Positions 32,513-45,499 of a stretch of DNA of 64,000 nucleotides are shown here, piece by piece. This DNA comes from Hyaloperonospora brassicae (Eukaryota; Oomycota; Peronosporomycetes; Peronosporales; Peronosporaceae). The notes under the pieces were generated by a model. The model saw only the letters and a list, made by a program, of their open reading frames with translations. It was not told the DNA's origin and searched no databases. The DNA is taken from contig CANTFL010000226.1 in the NCBI GenBank assembly GCA_947650285.1, positions 1-64,000 on the forward strand, written 5' to 3'. The position numbers and the translations under genes are program-made. The first letter of the stretch is position 1, and each line of letters starts with the position of its first letter.

Positions 32513-33806
32513 CATTGCCATCCATAAGTCTTGGACTTTTTCGTCTTATCTCGACCTTGAGCAGGAAGTGGACTATGGTAGCAATACAAATGTCCTCTTC
32601 CAAGAAGGGCATTTCCATCTCATATATGCTTAAGGCAATTATATTTACATAACCAAACCTCGTCGCCGAACGTGACGAAGTTAACGCGCCCTCGGCGTAG
32701 CATACAACATCTATAATTGGCGATGCCATAATTAGCAATCCGCTTAATGAGAAACAGTATTATCTACTTAACAAGGAGAGAACGCTCAGCTCAATAAGAA
32801 GATTGCTGCAATCCTTGATAGTCGTCGTAATTTTGTATTTACTCCACCCAACGTGAAAGAATGTATACGCCAAACGGCAGGCCGTTCATCGGAAACTTTG
32901 GCAATTTTCATTGAACTCACATCTCTTAAAGAGATTAAAAGTCGACAGACATTTCGTAAGAGGTACCTACAACCTTACTTGACGACTCAGAGTCAATACA
33001 AGTTGCGTCTTGACACGCAAGCATGTGGTGCACCGGTTCCACCGATGAAGGGTATACCCATCCTCTTATTCGCAGGTATATTTTAGGAAGAAGAAGATAA
33101 CGCTTTTGTGCTCTGGGTGCATCGGAAACGTCACCTCAGCAGCGTGTTATCTCTCAGAGCAAGTGCCGATGTGGCAGATGCCCGTCTAGAACGAAAGCTT
33201 CGGTATGATTACACCAAGCTTAAGGCCAGAGACCAGTTGCGAACTCGCACACGCTATGCTCTGGCTTTGCCGATTGATGTGGGTGTTGGTCAAGCGGAAC
33301 CCAACTACCCACCTGCCTCCACCACTATTGGTGAGAAGCGCTCTTGGTCGAGGGATGACCCCTGCCACGATGTTTGAAAACATCAACGGCGTGTGGGCAA
33401 TCCTGCCGAAGGGGTGACTCAAATCCCCATCAGTTCTTTGAGTCCGGGTACCCTCTCGACTTCACCAGATACTGGTATTGAACCTGACGACGACGTCGTT
33501 TCAGGAGTCGCTCCACATAAAACTGGCGGTTCTCTTGCTCATCGAACAGCGTCAGCGGTGGTCGGTATACCGAAGGAGGAGTATGAGAAGATGATTATCG
33601 AGAGGAGTGGTCTCCGTGAGACATTGAGTAGGACCTAGAGTGCGTTTGACGCGATGCGAGCGCGTGTCCAGGCGTTGGAGTTAGAATATGCCCGGTTGGA
33701 GGCTCAGCTGGACCTCCTGATACGTATTGAGCAACCGATGGCAAGGTCAACCTACCCGGCGCAAGCGCCTCCAAGGTCACGTGGGACGGATTCCGATACG
33801 GCTTAA
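32513..33806 (+). pseudogene. Antisense reading region of family C
   Basis: Opposite strand to gag-pol and homologous to 53994-55293 in family B. The start codon position is ACG (32513) instead of ATG. Recognisable parts: the acidic N-terminus near 32560, GIPILLFAGIF near 33060, WVHRKRHLSSVLSLRASADV near 33115-33170, the Ser/Pro/Thr-rich linker 33393-33540 and a coiled-coil-like end (ARVQALELEYARLEAQLDLL) finishing at 33806. It is interrupted by several stops, yet the C-terminal 130 codons have only one. Function unknown. It overlaps the integrase tail and chromodomain region on the minus strand. Confidence 0.5.
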
Positions 33807-35210
33807 GGTAAACCAACGTAGAACACTGGTGTGTGCGCAGTTTGCGCGAAAGGTTAAGCGTATACGCAAGTCCCTTCTTGGCGACGACCGTGAATGGTCT
33901 AATGAAGCGCGGGCGCAACTTTGTCTTGAAGACAGCAGACACTACATTTGTAGGTAGGTTTTTAAGCATTAAGTAGAACTTGGTCTCCGAACTCATAACG
34001 TTCAATACAAACTCTGCCTTTAGCATCAGCTTGTTCCTTCTGCTTGTCTTGGCTATCAGCCAGTGCGTCACGCACATGTCGTAAGAAATTTAATCGCGTT
34101 GCGAGAAACTCGCTTACCTGTTATTGAACAGTATAAGGGCTGATATCAGCAAGCCGATCGGCAACTAATCCTCCACCAAGTTCTGAACCACGCAGTGGTA
34201 GCATTAATGTAACGCGAGGGTGTGTGAGAACATTTACATAAAATGATGTGTAGCCGGTGGAGGCATGCACGGCGTTATTTAACTCAAACTCAACGACAGG
34301 TAGCATCGAACTCCCACGCTTTGGCGTTTCAGCGCACACACTGCGCAAGATGTCAATGATAATAAGATTGACTCGCTGGGTCTGACCATCGGTCTGCGGA
34401 TGATCCGCTATGGACATGTACAAATGTGTGCCGAGCACCTTAAAGATGGACTCTCAAAACTTCCCAGTAAAGCGAGGATCTCTAGCAGAAACAATTGCCA
34501 ACGCCAATCGTGTTGTCGAAACACGCGATCAATAAACAGTGTAGCTGTACCCTCACCATCAATGGTATCTGGCACCGCTGCTAAATGAGCCATCTTGCTC
34601 AAACGGTCAACAAAGACCACAATACCCGTATTTCCATTCAAATCCTTCGGTAATCCGAACAGGAAGTCCATACTGATGGACTCCCAACACCCTTTGGGTA
34701 TAGGAAGACTAGCCAGCGGCGCGAACGTGTGAGATGATGTTTCACCCGTTGACACGTTTCGCACGTACGCAATTATATGCTTACCCATTTGTAAAGTTTA
34801 GGCCATCAACCGGATTGGCTAACACAACCTTAGGTCTACTCGCGACATAGATTACCACTCAACGCAGTATCATGTGCCTCATAGAAGATCCGATACTTCA
34901 ACTCCTCATCATGAGAAACAACGATACGAGGGTTATCGTCCACATATGTTCCTTTTGCAAACAGGCCTTGATCGATGAAATATCGATGTATTCTCGCACG
35001 TACTCGTGCCGACATTTCTACGTCTAATTCGTTAAACCCCTCGCTCCCTAGAGCACGTATCAAAGCTACACAGTGCTCATCTCTGACATGTGCCGTAAGG
35101 ATTAGGTCAGTGACCGATATTGACAGAGTAGTAAACGGAGCAAGCATATAGTCAGGCCTTCGTGACAACGCATCAGCCAAAGCATTCTGCTTGCCCGGCT
35201 TATACTTCAC
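33595..35210 (-). pseudogene. pol: Family C Pol: integrase remnant
   Basis: Pieces in order on the minus strand: 35210-34836 (linker after RNase H, zinc-binding start), 34788-34408 (VFVDRLSKMAHLAAVPDTI, first catalytic Asp), 34438-34121 (ADHPQTDGQTQRVN, region of the catalytic Glu, now Gln-Arg) and 34077-33595 (LRPRFIRPFTVVAKKGLAYT, GPY/F-type tail, with Gly changed to Arg). No open frame joins them. The apparent loss of the catalytic Glu (DGQTE to DGQTQ) means it is inactive. Confidence 0.6.
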
Positions 35211-35623
35211 CTCGAAGTTGTACTCGGCAAAGAAGGAAAGCCAACAGATATTCTCTGAGAGATGTGAGGCGACTGGGTCGCAGTGCGTAGTGACGCATGA
35301 TCTGTATTGATCACAAACGGCTTAATGCCAAGATGATGAACTCTGAATTTGACGAGAGCATGCTTCATTGCAAGTAGCTCTTTGTCATGAACAGGATAGT
35401 TATTTTCTGCAGCCTTCAGCTGCCGAGACTTAAACGCAATGACGCGTTCCCGACCATCCGAATCTGTATGTAACAGAGCGCTGCCTATGAAATATTCAGA
35501 TGCGTCACAGACGACACTGAAAGATCGATCAGGATCAGGCAAAGCCAAGATTGGCGCATGAAGGAGACTCTCCTTTACTGCTTGAAATGCATCATGCTCG
35601 GTGCTAGTCCAGCACCATTCCAC
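35207..35623 (-). pseudogene. pol: Family C Pol: RNase H remnant
   Basis: A 138-codon frame with VVCDASEYFIGSAL, HDKELLAMKHA and NTDHASLRTA. The end is frameshifted before the final A-D-A-L-S-R-R motif, which appears at the start of the next frame (35210, NALADALSRRPD). Homologous to 56634-57035. Confidence 0.6.
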
Positions 35624-36440
35624 ATCCTTTTAAGGAGATTGGATAATGGCCGAGGCATATCTGCGTAATTCGCACTGTACTTGTGCAAGTAATTGGCAAG
35701 ACCAAGCCACTTACGTAAGTCTTTTTGGTTCTTTGGAATTGGCCAATCAACTGTGGCTTTCACCTCAGCGGGATCCGCTCGAAGTCCTCGCTTACCAATG
35801 TTGCACCTTAACTATAGAATCTCTTGTGCGCCAAAGATGCACTTGGAGGCGTTGGCATGCAACTTGTTTGTGCGCATGCGCTCGAGCACCGCTCGGAAAT
35901 GGTCACCGTGATTATCCACATCTGACGGACCGTTCATAGCACGACTACGGACAAAGATGCCAGTAAACTATGTCTGTGAATAACCTACGTGAGGTCTGAA
36001 CAATTGTGTCACAAGACGATTGAACGTAGCTGGGACATTTGACAAGCTATGTGGAATAACAAGCCAGTCCCAGAGCATACCGCTTGGAGTGTTGACCGTT
36101 GTCAGCGGAATATCGCTTTCTCGCATGAGGGGTTGGTAATGACCATCGAATAAGTCGAGCGCACTGTACATTGTACATCCCACCATATTGTTATGAAAGA
36201 CATCCTTCCTCGGATTGGTGTCTGATCCGGGATGGTGGCCGCGTTAGCTTATTGTAAGCATGAACAATGCGCCACTTCCCATTGGGCTTTTTGACACAGA
36301 AGGTCGGTGTGGAATGGGGAGATTTGCTCTCCCGTGCAATTCCTGCCGCGTGCTTTACACGAAAGAAGTCGTCGATGACGTCACACTGTTCCTTTGGTAA
36401 AGGCCACTGCCTTATTCGCAGTACTTAGTTCCGAGAACCA
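35575..36440 (-). pseudogene. pol: Family C Pol: reverse transcriptase remnant
   Basis: 36186-35968 carries MYSALDLFDGHYQPLM (motif A) and VIPHSLSNVPATFNR. Directly after it the catalytic motif C reads stop-F-T-G instead of Y-F-D-D (near 35963), so catalysis is lost. 35763-35575 carries the connection region PKNQKDLRKWLGLANYLH. Upstream pieces at 36440-36190 match the family B RT start. Confidence 0.6.
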
Positions 36441-36507
36441 AATCAATTTTGTGACGTACACCTCTATAGGGAGGCAAGACGGACGGTGGGTCGTGGCTTA
36501 ATACGTC

Positions 36508-37383
36508 CTAAAACTCCTTTACCAAAGGATAGAAAGGATCAAGAGGATCATCAATGATCGACGATCCTCTACGGGCATCCAATGCCGCCTTTGTGTTCTC
36601 AAGGACAGACTCGTCCAATAACGAGGAGGAGTTCAACTCAAGATCCGGTCGAATGACCACTAAATCGGATAACTCTCCGGCCTGTAAGGCTTGGATCAAT
36701 TCGCCATCAGATATTTTGTTTAGTTCGAAGACAGCGTCCACAGACGGAAGAGTTGCGAGACAGATTTTACCATCAACATGACCAGTCAACCCATTAACAA
36801 GTGTATATAGTGTATTAATAATATTATCACTATGTTGCGTTTCGGACGTGGGGCGCTCATCAGCTTCCACCTGACGTCGGGACTGAAGAGTTGTAGACTC
36901 ATTACGCTTCTCAAAGGCCGGGGTAGTAGAGAATATGTAGTTGCTAGTTGTCTTAGCACGCTCTACGCGAGAGCTCATGTCTTGAGCGACATCTGGTGGA
37001 GACTTACGTAACTCGAACACTTCACCCAGTTAATAAACACATACCACTTCACTTGAATTATGTGGGCCTTGCCCAAAATGCTCTAGCCGTTTGCCAACCA
37101 TGTCCTTACCGACTTTCATTTAGGCGCCATCACGGCGGCCTTCACTCAGTGTAATTACACGTATCACCGCACTCACATCATAACTATTACTTCCTGGATG
37201 ACTCGCCCGTGGGCCTATCATGCTTGGCGCATGCAGTGACTCATTATCACAACGAGTATCACTCAACGGAGTATAACTCTCTCCAAACGCATTAGAAGAG
37301 CTCCGCTCAATATTTATGTCATAGAAATCAACATTAATTAACTCGGACATTCCAATGTCCAGAACATTGACGCCTTCCGTCAA
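36508..37383 (-). pseudogene. pol: Family C Pol: protease-RT linker
   Basis: Two frames, 37383-37120 (MTEGVNVLDIGMSELINVD) and 37020-36508 (ending PFYPLVKEF, which leads into RT). They match 58874-58572 and 58538-58020 of family B. No catalytic motif lies in this part. Confidence 0.55.
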
Positions 37384-37689
37384 TGGCTTGCGCCAATAGT
37401 GCTTTTGTTACCTAGCATAGGCGAGTTCATGGCTTTCCAAAGCTTCGCTAGGAACATTGCGCGTGTCGTCTAAGGTGTTAGACCTCCAATCAATTCATGG
37501 CTCATGGCGTTCAAGCCAAGCCATACTCAGAATGAGATCATATCTCGAATCTAAATCGAGGACAATAGAGAGTTTTGTGCTGTCAAAGTACAAACACTTC
37601 ACGCCCAAGTTCAACGGAGCCTTATGCACAGTAACGCGAATACCCGTCGATAGACGAAATATGATGGAATCACCCTCGTGCGCTTAAGG

Positions 37690-38967
37690 CGCCTCAGCGT
37701 ATTGCTGACTCCCTTCAAGGGAACGAAGTCGATCATAATTTCATGACGCCCCAGAATCGATTAAGATCGACCAATGCTTGGCAAAGCCTGTAATCTTCGC
37801 CTCGGCGACTAACAAGCCAGGCTTGTATCCACGCTCTGTGCTGGGTGGCAAAGGGCTCTGTGGGGATAAGCCCTGTTTCACTCTACCTCGTAGAGAAGTA
37901 AAAGAACTCATTTTTACCCGGTAGGAAGCCCCGCGCCTACTGGGTGTCGACGTTTCCCCTTACCATACCAGGTTTCTGGTTGTGGCTGGGGTTTCGACCC
38001 ATAGTATTCGGTCGTTGCTTACGCAAAGGACAAGTGGGAACGGTAGTGTTTAGTGCTTCCGCACATGTAATAGCGTCTCATCTCCTGTCGTTGCTCGGCA
38101 ACATGATGCCCAGCTTCACCTTCATCTTCAGCATTGCTGAGATTCATCAATTTGGGCTTACAGTAAGCTGGGCTATTTGCTGAGGTTGCCCTCGCATAGC
38201 TTGGGTTGTACCCATTCCAACCAAGTCTGGCCGACTTGAAGTTGTGCTCAGCATTTGAGCGATGCTAACAGCCTCCTCAAAAGTAGAGGGATGGACCCGA
38301 ATCACCTCGGTCCTGACAACGCCATTACGAAGACCTTCCATGAGGACAGTCACATAGACTGTATCAGGGCGGTATCAGACTGCATAGCAGCCATCAGATT
38401 TCTCAACTCCTGGACATAGTCCTTTAATTATTTATACCCTAACGGGTAGACAAGAAACGTGAGCGCACGCGATAGGCCTGGTTATGCGGCGAGAAACTCG
38501 CAATAGGTCTAACTTGAGCGAATCCCATGTGGGAAACGCCAAGTCGACCGACGTGCCACACGTCACAGCCCACTCTCTAGCTCTTCCATCGATCTTGGAG
38601 ATGGCCAGCGAGACCCGCTGATACTCCAGTGAGATAAGGTCTGAGCTCATGGCCATCTCAATCTCACGGTCCCAGAGGATGAGGTTTCCCCCTCCTTACC
38701 TGGAGTAATGATTAACGTCCATCCGAAGGTGACAAGGCTTAGCCTCCTAATTTGGCATCGCCACGTAGCGTGTTGGCGTATCCGACGCTACTTAACTTTG
38801 AACCTGCTCTAAAGGGGAATTTCATATAGCATGAAGGTCTCGACTCGTGCATTGAGCACATCGGGACCTTGCGCAGCTAGAAAGTTCTCATTTATAGGGC
38901 CCACAGCCGCTGTCAACTTATCAATCGCAACCTTTTGGGACTCAGTAAGCGGTGTGAATCGTTCCAT
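37690..38967 (-). pseudogene. gag: Family C gag and protease start
   Basis: The gag ATG lies at 38967 (minus). Pieces 38656-38432 (MAMSSDLISLEYQRVSLAIS) and 38353-38147 match family B gag. Near 37780 the protease active site reads ILIDSGAS and is followed by a stop where family B has Cys. There is no open frame longer than 75 codons. Confidence 0.5.
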
Positions 38968-39025
38968 CCTCACAGAGAATCAGTCGTAAAGACTTATACG
39001 TAGATTAACTACAAGTGCTATTAAA

Positions 39026-39472
39026 TGGAGCGGAGCTGAACAGCTCCTTAAGTCAGAGGAAGACTTAGCGCCATAAGAGCAACTTTGGTTTAAAGAGCCC
39101 AATTAAGAGAGCCAACGATTTCCGAGAGCTTACGGTCTTTGATTCGGGAAACATACAATTTAGAGAATCACAGAACAGATTGCTATAATAGTAGCTGCCA
39201 TGACAAGGCGTACGCTAGGCTTTTAACGATCTCAAGACACGTGTCGTTGACGGATCAAAAGAAAAACTGAACTTTGTTTCTTCTTTTAGTGATAGGCACC
39301 TCAGACGAATGTACTTAATCAAGACACTTATCTTATAATCAGTACCTCCTAACATATCCCATAATTAGGTGGCTGACATACGTCAGCCCCAACAACTGAT
39401 ATAGTGATCCGATATCATATTTAATGAGACTACGTACCTTATGTAAACCACACGTTGTGTACCGCCGATACA
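39026..39472 (-). repeat. Family C LTR (5' LTR of the minus-strand element)
   Basis: 447 bp partner of 31957-32404. Its last 60 bases (39415-39472) are much more diverged than the rest. The adjacent minus-strand sequence reads TTTAATAGCACTTGTAG, a mutated form of the TGGTAGCACTTG primer binding site of family B. Confidence 0.75.
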
Positions 39473-42400
39473 GAACGACGTTGCGTTCTAGATAGCCTAT
39501 AACATCACGAAGGGAGGACGAATTTCATTATGCTACTTCGTAGTTTCTATGATATGCATTCTACACCTCTGCCGCTTGATCGATTTATAACCTGGATGAT
39601 TGTTAGAATAATGAGTGGAACAATTCATATAGTGGCTACATGTGACTGCACAGCGTTGCGACCTCTTCAATCCGTACGAACTCTGTAAGCAACATCAAAT
39701 GCCATTTAAAGTAGGATGTATCGTACATATACTAAATATCCCTTCCGGCTGTACGCTTAATGTTTTGGTGTGTCTGTGCGAAATTACACATCGTCTCGGT
39801 GGTATTCGTTATGTCAATGTCGATATTGCTTTGCGCATACATTATGCTTTATTACCCTATTGCTCAGCATTTTTATAAGCATAAGTAAAGATAAGGTCAG
39901 GATAAAGTACTCGTCCGGGTTTTACACAAAACTACGTTTGTTAGAATTACATGCCCGTCGGAAAATAGAATGGCCATCGTCGAGTTTCGACCATAACAGA
40001 ATTAAAAGTTTCGTCCACCTGCTATATTTCGCTGGTTAGTGGGACACATTGCGTACAAAAGTGGCGGAATAAAGGACAAATTATAACGAACTATAAGTCA
40101 GGCAACTAAAGCGTGTCAGACCTCTATATCGACCATCTTGTAGTGGAAGCCTTATGAAAAAATGTTGGGGTTATGCGATTATGAGTGGCAGCTTCGACCT
40201 CGCATCAGGGACACAATTTTAAAAAGTACTTGCTCATATGCGGTGCAAGGTTTGAACCTTTCCCATAGGGAGTAAAAGGAGAGCAGAAATAGCTGGTAGC
40301 AGAAATCGTACTACGGATTCTACGACGCCACCAGCCCCTCTTCCCCCGGACGGAGAGGGAACCGCCTCGCTTCGCCTAAGATTGACCTCTGTTCGGCCGC
40401 TAGCGCCACTTCGGGCTCTGCATATAGAGGAAAAGTGTAAAGAGTCATATAACATCATTCGTTTAAATTGTGGGGTTCGTATTAGTGGAATAGGCACATG
40501 CAATGAACTGCCTAATAGACACGAAAGACTGATTACAAAAAATGCATAGATCTACGACATACAAGAATAAAGTTTTTGAAACCCATGAAAAGATCTTGAA
40601 AAACTGATATTTATTAGACTTATAAAGCTAATATGTATTCTCTTTACGTTTTAAATCTGCGTGGTCGATCTGTTTTTGGAGAGGAATGCGTAGAAGGCGG
40701 TTTAACGTAGGTTACACCCTTCGGATTCACTTATAGTCGGATCTATGTACGCAGCATAAAAAGACCAGGATTTAACAGCTGAAAATCCAGCAGCTACGCC
40801 GGTGAAAGCTGTGAGGGTGGATTTTAGTCTGAGGGAAGATTATAATTGTAGCCGTGAATACATGAAAGTTTATCTGGAAATTCATCGTTAGCATTTAATT
40901 CGCCTTAGCATGTTACTAAGTATATTAAAGAGGCAGTTTGTTTTATAAGAGACGACATATAAAAGGCTAAGTTAAGCTGAACTCTGCAAGACAAATATCC
41001 AAGAGCTCTTTGCGGTCGAGTATAGCCGGTCATCTGATCGTCTGGTAACGCTAACGGTGTAGTATAATATTTATAATCGGCTTCTAAGAAAAAAGTTTTT
41101 TTTAATCTCTTTAAGATATTTTTCGTTTAATAAACGGTTGTTTGTGATTTAAAAAGATTGTCAATACGATTAGTCTGGAGCTATAAGGATCGTAATAGGA
41201 TTAAATGCAGGTTAAACTAATGTTAACCAGGCAACAAACACGAGCCTCGGCAATTATTTTCAATTAGATGGAGCAAACCGTCAGGAACGGGATGCATGAA
41301 GGGTGGCAGATGTTGCTGGGCCTCGCAGTACCGTATTAAAAGAATGTATGCTTACTTAGCGAAATTTCCCCAAAAATTTATACACTGTGGCCGATGTGCA
41401 CGACCTGAATGCGCCACGTAATAATCGAGGATTGCGCGTAGGGACGGATGCCGAGTAGAAGCTTAAGGAAGAAACTCCGGAAGAATTAATTGCTTACCGG
41501 TGCATACCGGATTGATAAAGGCTCGATTATGTATAATTTAGAAAGCCGCTTTCTGTACAGTACAATTCAGGCTCAAGTAGAATGGCAACTTGTGCTCCAT
41601 AGCGGACTCAGAGGGGACGTCAAAGTGAGAAGACGTAAAAATCGGACGAATACGGTCATATTTATTTTACCGCCGAATTGGTTTGCACTAACGTGGATGA
41701 GATCCACAAATAATACGACCACCGGCTACAACAAGACGAGGGGAATTATTCATTTCTGTATCTTTTTCGCAAGATAGAGAGTACGGAATCTTTCCACCTA
41801 AATTATCTTACAGGGCAGGATTTACACTCCGGTAAAAATTTACTATGTATACTTGGATGGGTTGGCAGGATCGGCACGTCCCATACGGTCGCTCAAGTTA
41901 AGCTTGGACGTAGAATACGGTTGTCCTGTCCAACTGGGGTTTATTTCGTAAAAATGGACGCGTTAAAGCGTTGTTACAATTAAAAGTTGCTACACAATTT
42001 TGATTTCGAATATTAAAATAATTTATAATTTAATGCTCGGACATCCATAACGTGTAGCGTTACATTTTATGTAGCCAAATTTCCCACTTTCTCTATTTAA
42101 TCGTACGAACCCGTGGTTACGTCAAATAAGCCTTTGTGACACCTAAGGGTCGGGCGACAGCTACAATGTTTACGATGTGGTCCCGAAAGCGAATTAGCGA
42201 GACAAGGTATTAGTCCATGGACGTGTAGCAGTAGGGGAGACAAGGTGTTGTGGTCACCGCAGCTGAACTTCATTCGGTTAAAGACCTAACAAAATATTTC
42301 AGCAGCCCAAACGAATGCGTCTGATGTCGAATAATCGATTTCTTGCATTAGTAACCCGATACAGCGTCTTTAATGGCCATGCCATCAGCGGTAGCATTGA

Positions 42401-42549
42401 ACATAACGCCGAGTCCCACAGAATGAGTTCCGTCCGACGTACCTGCATCACGTCACCTGACTCGCAATTTTAATCACCATCCTTTGGATCATGCACCAAT
42501 GGAGTTACCGTAAGTATGACATATTGTAAATCTTGCAGACCACGGAATC
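39473..42549. other. Decayed gene-free stretch
   Basis: No long frame or domain. 40010-40120 is the third, shortest copy of the old dispersed repeat. 40290-40390 is a short GC-rich patch. The remainder is AT-rich with chance frames (largest 41490-41777). The truncation point of family A copy 2 lies near 42550. Confidence 0.35.
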
Positions 42550-42675
42550 TGTAAGTGTCGAATGCTTCTGGACAGGCAACTCGCAAGGTACGGATTCAGG
42601 GAACACATCCCTGAATTCGATCAAATCCTTATACAAAGTATTTGCCTGAAGTGACTCCCAGGATTGAGACGTGTA

Positions 42676-43858
42676 TCACTCAATCCGAGTCTTCTCATCG
42701 AGGACACTTTCGTCCATCGATGAGCTGCTGAGAACCCGTTCGTTCTCAGCAATTACTGTTGCCGACCGAATGTCGGTCACATACTCATCCTCTGTGACGA
42801 GTATGCAGATCTGCTTGACTTTGCCACTACGCAGATCACGCAAGAACCGTTTCGGTTCTAGCGTTGTCAACTGAGTTATCTCCGAAGTCAACTTCGGAGG
42901 CACAATCAGATCAAGCGTATAAGCGCCTACGCTTGATCCGTCATTAACCAAGGCGTTCAACGTCTCGGTTTCTTCCTGGGAACTTGCTTCCACAGGTTGC
43001 TGAGGGCCTGATCCCTCAGCAAGTGACTCTTGAGGGATTCCTTCCTCAAGTACGTGGGGACTTATTCCCTCGACTTCTTACGACTGTGGCTGTGCAACCA
43101 CAGTCAGGCACCGATCCTCTACGGTCGACTCTCCAGTCGACCTAGGATTTTCATGTTGCCCCTTGGGGGCAACAGGTTTCTTTCTTCTAAGATGCTGCCC
43201 GCTAGGCATGCATCCATGTCCCGGTCCACTCGACTTATTCGAGTGGTGGACCTTCGGCGCAGCCTGTACATCTGTACAGCCGCTGGGAGCTTGCTCCACA
43301 GTGTAGTGATCAACTACACTGTGATCTTGTGCGGTCGTGCGAACGACTGTACCGCAAGTGAGGCCATCGCACTCACTCGCAGAACATCCACACGCTTGTG
43401 GACGCTCCAAGACGTTCATCAGATGGCCATCTGATGAACAAGAGGCAGGCATCTTCACGGATCGATGCTGCCAGCTCACCCTTGGCTCGTACTTTCTGAG
43501 CCAAGGTAATCCCAGGATGACATCAAATTTGTCATCCAGATCTAGTACGATGTAATCATCATCGTACTGTTTGCCCTCTAACGTGTAGTGGATTCCTACT
43601 ACACGTTTCTCAACGGTAATCGATGCGCCTGTTGCAAGGCGCACCGTCATCCTCGTGAGGGGGAATGTCGCGCTCAACGAACTTGAGCCTACGATCGTCC
43701 AGTGACTGGCGACGGACAAAGTTGTTCGACGCCCCACAGTCTACTAGGGCACGAAGCGACAAATCATTTGTCGCTTCCAACTTCAAGGTGATGAGCGAAA
43801 CGTCATCACCAGGTGCAGAGACACACAATGATTGTGTATCTGGAGCAACTTTCGTCAA
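42676..43858 (-). pseudogene. pol: Family A protease and pol start, truncated copy
   Basis: 43858-43610 carries ALVDCGASNNFVRR, then shifts frame near 43650 into 43737-43078 (FPLTRMTVRLATGASIT ... VILGLPWLRKYEP). 42993-42676 continues into the RT entry region. Beyond 42676 the ancestral frame reads KDLIEFRDVFPES, the usual Gypsy motif before RT, which in the full copy is broken by a stop at 20883. The gene ends at the truncation point near 42550. Confidence 0.65.
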
Positions 43859-43908
43859 GAGATTTGCAAATTCTCTTGAGGTTGCTGGATCAGTAGGGCG
43901 CTCCGCCC

Positions 43909-45064
43909 CTACTGACCCCGACCATTTTTTGATGGTCCGTCTCGCTGTTGCGGCTTCGCAACAGCGCTGGACCCACGCCCATTGCCCTTTCTGGCAAATG
44001 GTCGTCCATTTCGCTCAGTACTGTTTGGTACTGGGCGTGGAGCACTACACTCGTATGCGTAGTGCCCTAACTTCTGACAGCGATTGCACCTCTGCAATCG
44101 CTTGTTGTTCGAAGAGCGAGGTCTCTCGCTCTCAACATAGCAGAGGTCCATTGGTTCTGGACCTCCGATCTCTTGTCGTCTCGGTGGAAGATAAGAGTTT
44201 GAGCTAGCATGAGCCTGTCTCATGCTAAAGTCTTCCTGTTCCGCGGCTGATATCGCTTTTTCAAGCGTATTCAGCTCAAGGCGGAACAGATGGCTCCTGA
44301 CGGGCCCCTCTGCGAGCCCTTGCATGAACACCGTAATCAACGTGTGTTCATGTACTGGGTTAGTAGTTATACTACTCGCAAGGAGTCGTATATGTTGTGC
44401 GTAAGCGTGCACATCACGCTTACCCTGCTTGAGTTTCAGGAGCTCTGAACGAGCCCTGAACTCAGCCCGTGGCGGCTCAAACGTTTGTCTGATCCGGGAC
44501 TTGAAGTCATCTAGCGACCTAAACACATTTGGGTCGCTACTCTCGAGTCCCAGGGACCAAGTTTTGGCACGCCCTGCCAAGTGGGTCTGAGCAAATGTCA
44601 GTTTCATTTGCTCATCATCGACGCGACGAGCCCTTAGGGCTCTGTCGCGTTCGACAAACCATAGTAACAGGGAGTCCTCCGGGACTCCACTGTACTTGGA
44701 GATGTCAACTTTCATGACTTCGGGACGACGCGCATGCGCCGTCCCGCCCACAGCAGCATGGAATTGCTGCTGTCTCAACAGCTCCGTCTGTTGAGCACCG
44801 TGTTCTCTCAACTGATCGGCCGGTTGAGAGCCTTGCTGGTGAAGCAAGGCTACTTTCTCCCTTACTCGCGACAAGTTCATTCTGAATGAACTTGGCAATA
44901 GCGGCATGTTTTTGGTCTCTGTCTAGAGACTCCAACATGGCGCTAATGACGAGTTCGCCTACGGTAGAACTCATTCGTTCTACCGCACCCCATTCGATGT
45001 CACTCAAATGGGTAAACCCTTCACGCGTGGCGTGAAAGGTGTCTTCTTCATCCAACATGAACAT
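43909..45064 (-). pseudogene. gag: Family A gag, frameshifted copy
   Basis: Homologue of 18437-19591 in two frames: 45064-44705 (N-terminal 66 or so codons useful) and 44907-43909 (the rest, including the CNRCQKLGHYAYEC knuckle and the basic tail). The phase change is near 44860, where this copy differs by a few bases from the full copy just after NELA/NELV. It is otherwise well preserved, so the break is recent relative to the copies of families B and C. Confidence 0.7.
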
Positions 45065-45108
45065 GTTGGATGATGTGGTCCTTGGAAGGACTACAAAGTG
45101 CTACCAGG

Positions 45109-45499
45109 TGTAACGGGGCACACCCTTGCGTAACTCAACGCAAGGGTTTTGGGTGCCCCGACGGACGTACACGTGGCAAGCGAGGAAGCGTAGGTAGGGT
45201 AAAAGTAGAACTGTTATATTAATAGAATTAAATCTTTAAACTACTGTCTCTTCGTTTGACTTAATTCAATTATACTAATATATCTGAGTGTATGGTGACG
45301 TCTCGTCACCACTCATTGCGCGCGTCTTGCGGCGATTGGTGGGTTGATATCATCGAGATATCAACCAATGAGCAGACCCTTTGGTCGACCCTTCAATATC
45401 ACCACTTTGGTGATATTGTTTAAAGAATATCCATCCTTATATTCTTTATTGTCACTTTCCTTAAAGTGACAATTTCATGTAACGGGCTGCCCCGTTACA
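45109..45499 (-). repeat. Family A LTR of the truncated copy
   Basis: 391 bp, reverse orientation, TGTAACGGGG..CCCCGTTACA on both strands. It is closer to 18000-18392 than to 25598-25989. Followed on the minus strand by TGGTAGCACTTTGTAG. Confidence 0.85.

Larger units (their letters stand above)
31957..39472 (-). mobile_element. Old Gypsy element, family C (relative of B)
   Basis: About 7.5 kb between similar LTRs (31957-32404 and 39026-39472) with gag-pol on the minus strand, and the same gene order and much shared sequence as family B at 53361-61040. All parts are riddled with stops. Flanks do not show a clean 5-bp duplication (AGACA left, GAACG right), and the right LTR starts TGGAGC instead of TGTAGC, consistent with age. 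The reverse-transcriptase Y-x-D-D box is destroyed. Confidence 0.8.
42550..45499 (-). mobile_element. Truncated, inverted family A Gypsy copy
   Basis: About 2.95 kb on the minus strand: 5' LTR, primer binding site, gag, protease and the first part of pol. Similarity to 18000-25989 stops near 42550, which corresponds to about 20930 in the full copy. There is no 3' LTR. It is close to the full copy (often above 95% by eye) and keeps the short hairpins. Several differences between the copies are on both arms of a hairpin. Confidence 0.85.

Noticed and set aside
31957..39472. Target duplication for family C
   Set aside because: AGACA and GAACG do not match. The ends are probably mutated, so no duplication is claimed.
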